From the NCBI GenBank assembly GCA_903921665.1, contig CAIXQT010000100.1:1-11340 (forward strand): a DNA stretch of 11,340 nucleotides, in the 5' to 3' direction. Below the pieces are notes generated by a model. That model was not told the origin of the DNA, searched no databases, and saw only the letters and a program-made list of their open reading frames with translations. How positions within the stretch are numbered: the first letter of the stretch is position 1; each line of letters begins with the position of its first letter. Positions 1 to 4,932 of the stretch are shown one piece after another. Origin of the DNA: an uncultured Opitutia bacterium (GTDB lineage Bacteria > Verrucomicrobiota > Verrucomicrobiia > Opitutales > UBA953). The translations under genes and the position numbers were made by a program.

Positions 1-464
1 GCGATGATGCGGGCTCCGCAGGCGTGCTTGAGCACCGTCTTGGCGACGGCGCCGGCGGCGACGCGCGCGGCGGTCTCGCGGGCGGAGGAACGGCCGCCGC
101 CTTCGACGGCGCGGATGCCGTACTTCGCGTCATAGGTGAAGTCGGCGTGGGAAGGGCGGTAGGCGGCCTTCATCTCGGCGTACGCCTGCGGGCGCTGGTC
201 GCCGTTGCGGATGACGATGGCGATGGGCGAGCCGAGCGTGAGGCCGTCGGCCGAGACGCCGGAGAGCACTTCGGGCGCGTCCGCTTCCTTGCGTTGCGTC
301 GTGAGGGCGCTCTGGCCCGGGCGGCGGCGGTCGAGTTCGCTGCGGAGGAACGCCGCGTCGAAAGGCACGCGGGGCGGGCAGCCGTCGATGATGACGCCGA
401 GCGCGGGCCCGTGGCTTTCGCCGAAGGTGGTGATGCGGAAACTGTGTCCGTGGATATTGCCCAT
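1..464 (-). CDS. aroC: Chorismate synthase, N-terminal part (runs off the left edge)
   Basis: Chorismate synthase converts 5-enolpyruvylshikimate-3-phosphate to chorismate, the last common step of aromatic amino acid synthesis, using reduced FMN in the cytoplasm. The reverse strand reads without stop from ATG at 464 to the window edge: 154 full codons of a protein that is usually about 360 residues. It begins MGNIHGHSFRITTFGESHG. Family signature 1 is at residues 15-30 (GESHG...DGCP) and signature 2 at 122-130 (GGGRSSARE). The conserved RPSHAD stretch, with its histidine, is at 103-108. The GN-x-G start is typical, so the start is firm. There is no clear Shine-Dalgarno sequence; the upstream bases are the T-tract and spacer of a terminator (478-515). 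The gene follows a lipoprotein gene on the same strand. Nothing visible is broken; only the C-terminal part is missing because of the window boundary. Confidence 0.96.
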   Translation of the reverse strand, partial: MGNIHGHSFRITTFGESHGPALGVIIDGCPPRVPFDAAFLRSELDRRRPGQSALTTQRKEADAPEVLSGVSADGLTLGSPIAIVIRNGDQRPQAYAEMKAAYRPSHADFTYDAKYGIRAVEGGGRSSARETAARVAAGAVAKTVLKHACGARII

Positions 465-477
465 TGGGAAAGGTGTT

Positions 478-515
478 AAAAAAGAACGCCGCCTAGCCAG
501 GCGGCTGGGCGGCGT
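478..515 (-). terminator. Intrinsic terminator or attenuator between the lipoprotein gene and aroC
   Basis: Read on the - strand, ACGCCGCC (515-508) pairs perfectly with GGCGGCGT (493-486). One mismatch further in, a 4-bp inner helix (506-503 with 498-495) closes a 4-nt loop. The stem is followed by TTCTTTTTT (486-478), giving a GC-rich stem plus T-tract oriented for - strand transcripts. A weaker hairpin, GGCGGAACCGCC (533-522 on the - strand), lies just before it. The T-tract ends 13 nt before the aroC ATG, leaving no room for a promoter in between. It probably terminates the lipoprotein mRNA and may act as an attenuator for aroC. Confidence 0.8.
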
Positions 516-540
516 CCGTTTGGCGGTTCCGCCCCGGCGC

Positions 541-957
541 TTAGCGCAGGTTGGAGGTGATCTTGGAGACGATCTTCTGGCTTTCCGGCAGGTTGCCGAA
601 GAAGCCGTACTTGACCTTGACCTGCGTGAAGACGGCCTTGGTGACTTCGTCTTCGGCCTTCTCGATGGTGATCTTGATCTCCAGGTCGCCGATGGTGCGG
701 GCGTAGGCCACGACGCTGATCAGCTCCTTGTTGGCGCCGCGTTCGTCGGTCTCACCGGTGCGGAGGGTACCCGGCATGGAGTCGATGGTGCGCTTGACGG
801 CGTTGAAGACGGCCTCGGTGTCGGCGGTGTAGCGGGTGGTCAGGACGCCGGTGACGTTGGAGAAGGAGGCTTCGTTGTTCTGGCTGTTGTCCACGCCGAG
901 CTGGGTGGAGCATCCGGCGAGGACGAGGGCGGCGAGGAGGGCGAGGGCGGTTTTCAT
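541..957 (-). CDS. Small secreted lipoprotein, DUF3568-like
   Basis: A predicted 138-residue lipoprotein of unknown function. Residues 1-15 form a short signal peptide with Lys2 and a hydrophobic core, ending in the lipobox LAGC with the acylated Cys at 16; Ser at +2 suggests outer-membrane sorting by the usual rule. The mature part has GVLTTRYTADTEAVFNAVKR followed by alternating hydrophobic strands and ends in a basic tail. The layout resembles small DUF3568-type lipoproteins, which is a family guess from memory. An in-frame ATG 19 codons upstream (1014) would add a Pro/Ser/Cys-rich segment and bury the signal peptide, so ATG 957 is chosen. No good Shine-Dalgarno sequence precedes it. It is transcribed toward aroC and followed by an intrinsic terminator. 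No role in aromatic synthesis or division is implied by the sequence. Confidence 0.85.
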   Translation of the reverse strand: MKTALALLAALVLAGCSTQLGVDNSQNNEASFSNVTGVLTTRYTADTEAVFNAVKRTIDSMPGTLRTGETDERGANKELISVVAYARTIGDLEIKITIEKAEDEVTKAVFTQVKVKYGFFGNLPESQKIVSKITSNLR

Positions 958-1172
958 GATCGAGAGTCGTGGTTGAGTGCTTGGAGACAAAGCACAGCCG
1001 GGGCCTGTTGGCAAACAGTTTCGCCCTCGCTCCGCGGCCGCCGGCGGTCATCTTTTGTAGTTGAAAAGTAAGTACAATCGAGGGTCGCGAAGCGGCTCCG
1101 CGGGCCGGTCGGATCGGCGCAGGGGAGGGCCGAAGGGAGCTGCACCAGGGTGCGGGCGAGTGATTTTTAACC

Positions 1173-1230
1173 TAAAGTATTGTTTATCAGCAACTAACAT
1201 ACTTTAAAGACTGAAAGCAGTCGTTTAAAG
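1173..1230. repeat. Two overlapping inverted repeats in the AT-rich promoter core
   Basis: Repeat A: TAAAGTAT (1173-1180) is perfectly inverted as ATACTTTA (1199-1206) around an 18-nt spacer. Repeat B: CTTTAAAGACTG (1202-1213) is followed by loop AAAG (1214-1217), then CAGTC (1218-1222), a bulged G (1223) and TTTAAAG (1224-1230). This makes a 12-bp hairpin with one bulge. The two share bases 1202-1206, so they cannot form at the same time. No T-tract follows repeat B on the + strand, so it is a poor intrinsic terminator. A transcription factor operator, or a switching RNA structure if transcribed, are both possible. Confidence 0.55.
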
Positions 1231-1273
1231 CCGCCTGGCGCGGTGTGAACAAGAAATTAGGCCGATCTGGGGC

Positions 1274-1286
1274 TAAAATCTTGACG
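1274..1286 (+). promoter_or_regulatory. Candidate promoter elements for the dcw operon
   Basis: Two alternatives can be seen. TAAAAT (1274-1279) matches a sigma70-type -10 at five of six positions and would put the transcript start near 1286, just before the TGGG repeats; its -35 is weak, since nothing good lies 16-18 bp upstream. Alternatively TTGACG (1281-1286) is a five-of-six -35 hexamer, but the -10 at the right distance (1304-1309, AAAAGT) is poor and would lie inside the repeats. The first arrangement leaves the repeats in the 5' untranslated region. The second makes them overlap the promoter. Sequence alone does not decide between them. Confidence 0.4.
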
Positions 1287-1288
1287 GG

Positions 1289-1323
1289 TGGATGAGGGTG
1301 GGGAAAAGTGGGTCATCTGGGGG
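1289..1323 (+). promoter_or_regulatory. Putative MraZ operator: tandem TGGG boxes on a 10-bp period
   Basis: TGGAT (1289), TGGGG (1299) and TGGGT (1309) lie exactly 10 bp apart, and a fourth, TGGGGG (1318), follows 9 bp later. The E. coli MraZ protein is known to bind direct TGGGN repeats separated by 5 nt upstream of its own gene, and this array has the same geometry directly upstream of mraZ. One copy also reads AAAGTGG, resembling the box reported for mollicutes. The last box can form a small hairpin (TGGGG 1318-1322 with CCCCA 1329-1333) six bases before the mraZ start. Autoregulation of the whole cluster by MraZ is the likely function, by analogy. Confidence 0.65.
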
Positions 1324-1339
1324 CAACTCCCCATACGTA

Positions 1340-1792
1340 ATGTCTATTGGCGCCAACAACGGTCTCTTCACCGGCATCCATAACGGAAAATTGGATGAGA
1401 AGAACCGTGTCACCATCCCGGCGGCCTGGCGTTTCGACGCGGAAGCGACCTTCCTCGCGATGTATCATCCGGCGCTGGCTTCGGTCGTGGTGTTCCCTCC
1501 GTCGATGGCCGAACGCATCCGCGTCGCCGCTTCGCAGGTGACCGTCAGCGATCCGGTGAAGATGGACGCGCTCAGCCTGCTCGGCACGAACAGCATCCAG
1601 GTGACGTGCGACAAGGCAGGGCGCATCACGCTCAACGAGCACATCGTCAAGGAAGCGAAGCTCGAGCACGACGTGATCTTCCGCGGCGGCTTCACCACCT
1701 TCCACATCACTTCGCCGACGCCGCCCAAGGCCGACCGCGATTCCGACGCCGCGCTCACCATCCTCCGCGCCTTGCGCGAGCTGGGCCTGTGA
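1340..1792 (+). CDS. mraZ: Transcriptional regulator MraZ
   Basis: MraZ is a DNA-binding regulator of the dcw cluster built from two SpoVT/AbrB-like half domains that assemble into a ring. The 150-residue protein has the first half at about residues 9-55, with DEKNR (19-23) followed by VTIPAAWR. The second half is at about 86-130, with DKAGR (91-95) followed by ITLNEHI. Both repeats keep the D-x-x-x-R core; the usual Gly before Arg is Asn in the first. An ATG at 1292 is in frame but its extension is Gly/Ser-rich filler lying over the TGGG boxes, so ATG 1340 (MSIGANNGLFTG) is preferred and gives the normal family length. No Shine-Dalgarno sequence is evident. The gene heads the operon, and its TGA overlaps the ATG of a tiny open frame leading into rsmH. 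Confidence 0.93.
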   Translation: MSIGANNGLFTGIHNGKLDEKNRVTIPAAWRFDAEATFLAMYHPALASVVVFPPSMAERIRVAASQVTVSDPVKMDALSLLGTNSIQVTCDKAGRITLNEHIVKEAKLEHDVIFRGGFTTFHITSPTPPKADRDSDAALTILRALRELGL

Positions 1793-1848
1793 TGCGTATC
1801 CAGAAGTTACTTACACTGCTCACACCTTATTCACAGCCCGCCGCATGA
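1792..1848 (+). CDS. Possible 18-residue coupling peptide between mraZ and rsmH
   Basis: An open frame MRIQKLLTLLTPYSQPAA exactly fills the gap between mraZ and rsmH. Its ATG (1792-1794) overlaps the mraZ stop as TGATG, and its TGA (1846-1848) overlaps the rsmH ATG as ATGA. The same 4-nt overlap couples other genes in this cluster, so a ribosome leaving mraZ could restart here and be handed to rsmH. The codons (TTA, CTT, ACA, CCT, TAT, TCA) are AT-rich and unlike the neighbours. That argues either for a leader whose rare codons matter, or for non-coding DNA with a chance frame. No family is recognised. Confidence 0.35.
   Translation: MRIQKLLTLLTPYSQPAA
1827..1835 (+). promoter_or_regulatory. 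Perfect DnaA-box match (TTATTCACA)
   Basis: TTATTCACA fits the consensus TTATNCACA at every position. It lies in the short AT-rich spacer between mraZ and rsmH, inside the putative small frame. DnaA acts as a transcription factor for some division genes in other bacteria, so a regulatory role is conceivable. However, a single 9-mer match in an 11-kb window can arise by chance and no second strong box lies nearby. Confidence 0.25.
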
Positions 1849-2762
1849 CCAGCCACGTTCCAGTCCTGCTTGAGGAGTGCCTGACGCTCCTCGCTCCGCA
1901 GGACGGCCGTGCCTACCTGGACTGCACCTTCGGCGGCGGCGGCCACACCGCGGCGATCCTCGCCCGGGCGCCGCGCTGCACGGTCGACGCGATGGACCGC
2001 GACCCCGCCGCCGGGGAGCGCTCCGCCGCGCTGCTCGCCGCCCATGCGGGCCGGCTGCGTTTTCATTCGGAAAATTTCCGCCACCTTGACCGCGTTCCGG
2101 GGCGATTCGACGGTGTTCTGATGGACATTGGGGTGTCCTCATACCAGTTGGATGTCCCGGAACGCGGTTTCTCCTTCCGCTTCGACGCCCCGAACGACAT
2201 GCGCATGGACACGCGCGTCGGCCGCAGCGCCGCCGAGTTCCTCGAACGCGGCGAACGCGCCGAGATCGAACGCGCGGTCCGCGACTACGGCGAGGAGCCC
2301 CGCTGGTTCCGCGTCGTCAACGCGATCATCGCCGCCCGCGGCACCGGTCGCCTCGCCCGCACGTCGACCTTCGCCGAACTCGTGGCCGAAGCCGCGCCGC
2401 CCGCGCCCGGTCCCCGCGGTCCGCACCCGGCCACCCGCACCTTCCAAGGCGTCCGCATCGCGGTCAATGACGAGCTCGGCGCCCTGGCCGACGCCCTCCC
2501 GCTCGCCTTCGGCAAGCTCAACGCCGGCGGCGTGCTCGCCGTGATCTCCTTCCATTCCCTCGAGGACCGGATGGTGAAGCGCTACATGAACGAAGTCGCC
2601 GGCCGACCGGTCGACCGCGACGACGCGCGCAACCAGGACGACCGCGTGAAGCACGCCGACCTCCTCACCCGCAAGGCCGTCCAGCCCTCCGACGCCGAAC
2701 AGGCCGCCAACCCCCGCAGCCGCTCGGCGCGCCTCCGCGCCGTGCGCCGCCTCGCCGCATGA
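1845..2762 (+). CDS. rsmH: 16S rRNA (cytosine1402-N4)-methyltransferase RsmH (MraW)
   Basis: RsmH methylates N4 of C1402 in the decoding centre of 16S rRNA using S-adenosylmethionine. The 305-residue length is usual. The start motif HVPVLL is at 4-9 and the SAM-binding loop DCTFGGGGH at 26-34. Further motifs in order are MDIGVSSYQLD, the substrate-domain region with GFSFRFDAPNDMRMD, the family hallmark HPATRTFQGVRIAVNDEL, ISFHSLEDRMVK, and a basic C-terminal NPRSRSARLRAVRR. All key motifs are present. The ATG at 1845 overlaps the stop of the upstream small frame, and no Shine-Dalgarno sequence is seen, which suggests coupled translation. The final TGA overlaps the ftsL ATG by 4 nt. Its place as second gene of the dcw cluster is classical. 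Confidence 0.97.
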   Translation: MTSHVPVLLEECLTLLAPQDGRAYLDCTFGGGGHTAAILARAPRCTVDAMDRDPAAGERSAALLAAHAGRLRFHSENFRHLDRVPGRFDGVLMDIGVSSYQLDVPERGFSFRFDAPNDMRMDTRVGRSAAEFLERGERAEIERAVRDYGEEPRWFRVVNAIIAARGTGRLARTSTFAELVAEAAPPAPGPRGPHPATRTFQGVRIAVNDELGALADALPLAFGKLNAGGVLAVISFHSLEDRMVKRYMNEVAGRPVDRDDARNQDDRVKHADLLTRKAVQPSDAEQAANPRSRSARLRAVRRLAA

Positions 2763-3139
2763 GCCCGCGCCACTTCACCTGGTTCTTCGTCTTCGCCACC
2801 GTGGCGGCCTTCGCCGTCGGGACCATCAACATCATGCGCCTGCGCGTGGAGGCCGATACCATCGGCAGCCGCATCCAGCGGATCGAGCGCGACATCGCCC
2901 TCTCTAAGAAGGAGCTCGAGACGGTCCGACGCCAGCAGGTCCAGGCCCTCGACACGCTCCAGCTACAGCAGCGCATCGGCGATGCGCTCAAGCCCCCGGT
3001 CCCTGAGCAGGTCGTCTGGGTGCGGTATTTCCACGCGGTCCCATCCCCGACCCCTTTGCTTTCCGCGAGCCCCCGGATGACGGCGCGCGAAATCGCCTTC
3101 CTTTCATCGGGAGGGCAGGGAGGACCGCGCTCTCGATGA
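2759..3139 (+). CDS. ftsL: FtsL-like septum protein (single TM plus coiled coil)
   Basis: A 126-residue bitopic membrane protein. The short N-terminal cytoplasmic stretch MSPRHFT is followed by one transmembrane helix (about 8-26, WFFVFATVAAFAVGTINIM). A coiled coil rich in R, E, Q and L follows at about 28-77, then a Pro/Ser-rich tail. FtsL proteins are poorly conserved in sequence, and the call rests on this architecture and on the position between rsmH and ftsI. FtsL scaffolds FtsB/FtsQ and helps activate FtsW-FtsI at the septum. Start and stop both overlap neighbours by 4 nt (ATGA), implying translational coupling. The C-terminal tail (about 85-126) has no recognised motif and its codon use is less GC-biased than elsewhere. 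Confidence 0.8.
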   Translation: MSPRHFTWFFVFATVAAFAVGTINIMRLRVEADTIGSRIQRIERDIALSKKELETVRRQQVQALDTLQLQQRIGDALKPPVPEQVVWVRYFHAVPSPTPLLSASPRMTAREIAFLSSGGQGGPRSR

Positions 3140-4932
3140 GCCTACCCCACGCCAGGCGAACGCGCTACCGTTTGCTGGCATGGGCCGTTTCCCTCTGCTT
3201 CCTGGCCGTGATCACACGGCTGGTGTGGTTGCATTGGGTCGACGCCCCTCGTCTGCGCGCGGAAGCGTTGCAAGCCCGACGCGTGCTCCAGGAGATCCCT
3301 TGCCGCCGCGGGGAGATCCGTGACGCCCAAGACAACCTCCTGGCGGTTTCCGAAGACGTCTGGGACGTCGGCGTGGACCCGGATTCCCTCGTCAAGGGCG
3401 AGAAAGAACGCGCCCTCGAGGTCGCGACGATCCTCGGCCTGCCGTTCGCCAAGGTCCGTGAGGCCTTCCAGACCACCACGCGCCTCGACGAGTCCGGCGA
3501 AGAGAAGACGATCCGCTGGACCGTCCTCGCCCATGAGGTCGACGAGCCCACGGTCAAGCGCATCAAGGCGCTCGGCATCCGCGCGCTCCGCGCCGACCTG
3601 AAGTACCGCCGCAACTACCCCAAGGGCCAGCTCGCCGCGCACGTGCTCGGCTTCGTCAACAAGGAAGGCCTGCCCGCCTCCGGCATCGAGAGCGTGATGA
3701 ACTCGCTCCTCGTCGGCCAGAAGGGCTGGATCGAATCCGAGCGCGATGGTCGCCGCCGCGAGATCGCCAGCATCCGCCTCCGCGAGGTCGCGCCGGTCGA
3801 CGGCAGCACGGTGGTGCTGAGCATCAACAGCCTGGTGCAGAAGACCTGCGAGGACGCCCTCGCCGCGGCCGCCGCCCGCTATAATCCGAAGAGCGGCATC
3901 ATCATCGTCAGCGAGCCGCGCACAGGGCGCATCCTCGGCCTCGCCAACTGGCCGACCTACGACCTCAACCGTTTCTTCGACCCGAAGGCGGCGCCCATGG
4001 ACAGCCAGCGCAACCGCGCGGTGTCGGACGTCTATGAGCCGGGCTCGGTCTTCAAGATCGTCGCGGTCTCCGGCGCCCTCGAGGAGCGACTCATCACGCC
4101 GAATTCCATCTTCGACTGCGGCGCGACGAGCGTGCCGTACCGCGGCCGCATGGTCTCCATGCCGGCCGACTCGCACGCCATCGGCGCCGCCGACATCCGC
4201 CAGATCGTCCGCGAATCCTCCAACCGCGGCACGGTGCAGGTCGGGATGCAATACGCCGAGCGGCTCGGCGAGGACCGGTTCTTCGGTCTCATCAAGTCCT
4301 TCGGCTTCGGCGCCAACACGGGCCTGATCACCGGCGCCGAGGTGCCCGGCCTGCTCATCCCGCCGAAGCGTTGGGACGGCATGACGATCTCGCGCGTCCC
4401 GATGGGCCACTCGGTCAGCGTCACGGCGATGCAGATGCACTTCGCGATGTCGGTCGTCGCGGCCGACGGCCTCCTGATGCAGCCGCAGCTCGTGCTCCGC
4501 GTCGAGGATTCGAAGACGAAGGCGACCGTCCTCAACTATGCGCCGCGCTCCCGCGGCCGCGCCATCACCCCGGCCACGGCCGCGCAGATGGCCACGCTCC
4601 TGCGCGCCGTCTGCGGCAAAGGCGGTACGGCGCCCATCGCCGACATCCCCGGCTACGAGGTCGCGGGCAAGACGGGCACGACGCAGAAGATCATCAACGG
4701 ACGCTACTCCTCCGCGCACCACGTCGCTTCCTTCGCCGGCTTCTTCCCGGTGGGCGATCCGAAGCTGGCGATCACCGTGATCATCGACGAGCCGCAAGGG
4801 GAGGGCATCGGCTACGGCGGCAAGGTCTCCGCCCCGATCTTCCGCGACGTCGCGGAGAAGTGCATCCGCTGGCTCGACCTTCCTCCCGTCTCTCCCATCC
4901 CCCGCGGCCACGTCGCGGACGCCGGCCGATGA
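3136..4932 (+). CDS. ftsI: Septal peptidoglycan transpeptidase FtsI (PBP3, class B PBP)
   Basis: FtsI crosslinks septal peptidoglycan stem peptides in the periplasm, in complex with FtsW. The 598-residue protein has a cytoplasmic basic N-terminus and one transmembrane helix (about 12-32). The PBP dimerisation (pedestal) region includes RGEIRDAQDN (about 58-67) and the RNYPKGQLAAHVLGFVN stretch. The transpeptidase domain has all three active-site motifs: SVFK with nucleophile Ser304 and Lys307, SSN at 361-363, and KTG at 512-514. There is no PASTA domain, as in most Gram-negative FtsI. The ATG overlaps the ftsL stop by 4 nt. A weak GGGAGGA lies 12 nt upstream, somewhat far for a Shine-Dalgarno sequence. 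A very long antisense frame lies over the gene but is a composition artefact. Confidence 0.96.
   Translation: MSLPHARRTRYRLLAWAVSLCFLAVITRLVWLHWVDAPRLRAEALQARRVLQEIPCRRGEIRDAQDNLLAVSEDVWDVGVDPDSLVKGEKERALEVATILGLPFAKVREAFQTTTRLDESGEEKTIRWTVLAHEVDEPTVKRIKALGIRALRADLKYRRNYPKGQLAAHVLGFVNKEGLPASGIESVMNSLLVGQKGWIESERDGRRREIASIRLREVAPVDGSTVVLSINSLVQKTCEDALAAAAARYNPKSGIIIVSEPRTGRILGLANWPTYDLNRFFDPKAAPMDSQRNRAVSDVYEPGSVFKIVAVSGALEERLITPNSIFDCGATSVPYRGRMVSMPADSHAIGAADIRQIVRESSNRGTVQVGMQYAERLGEDRFFGLIKSFGFGANTGLITGAEVPGLLIPPKRWDGMTISRVPMGHSVSVTAMQMHFAMSVVAADGLLMQPQLVLRVEDSKTKATVLNYAPRSRGRAITPATAAQMATLLRAVCGKGGTAPIADIPGYEVAGKTGTTQKIINGRYSSAHHVASFAGFFPVGDPKLAITVIIDEPQGEGIGYGGKVSAPIFRDVAEKCIRWLDLPPVSPIPRGHVADAGR

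Larger units (their letters stand above)
958..1339. other. Divergent control region between the lipoprotein gene and mraZ
   Basis: This is a 382-nt stretch without a convincing gene, placed between divergently transcribed genes, so it must hold promoters for both directions. The part at 958-1160 is GC-rich and I see no conserved RNA in it. A short AT-richer patch at 1050-1080 could hold the lipoprotein promoter, but no hexamer pair with proper spacing was found. The part at 1161-1230 is strikingly AT-rich for this genome and carries two overlapping inverted repeats. The part at 1274-1323 carries promoter-like hexamers and G-rich repeats. Open frames crossing this region on either strand have no protein-like features. 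Confidence 0.7.

Noticed and set aside
205..1071. 288-codon + strand frame across aroC and the lipoprotein gene
   Set aside because: It crosses a terminator and two well-supported - strand genes; no protein-like features.
1060..1080. Promoter for the lipoprotein gene (TTGTAC/TACAAA on the - strand)
   Set aside because: The spacing between the hexamers is only 12 nt, too short for a sigma70-type promoter.
1142..1170. Small RNA terminator at GCACCAGGGTGC plus TTTTT
   Set aside because: The stem is only 4 bp and the T run starts more than ten bases away; no upstream promoter or conserved RNA recognised.
1202..1230. Intrinsic terminator at the 12-bp hairpin
   Set aside because: The stem is AT-rich and no T-tract follows in either direction. 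It also lies between divergent genes, where no transcript needs to end.
1292..1339. Upstream start for mraZ (ATG 1292)
   Set aside because: The 16 extra residues are Gly/Ser-rich, not MraZ-like, and are encoded by the TGGG operator repeats.
3142..4911. 589-codon open frame antisense to ftsI
   Set aside because: The translation is Arg/Asp/Ala/Gly-rich with no motifs, and ftsI is fully supported on the other strand. Long antisense frames follow from GC-rich third positions.
4371..4928. N-terminal extension of murE into ftsI
   Set aside because: The extension is the +1 frame of ftsI, Arg/Ala/Gly-rich, and would make MurE about 190 residues too long. ATG 4929 gives normal length and the typical ATGA overlap.
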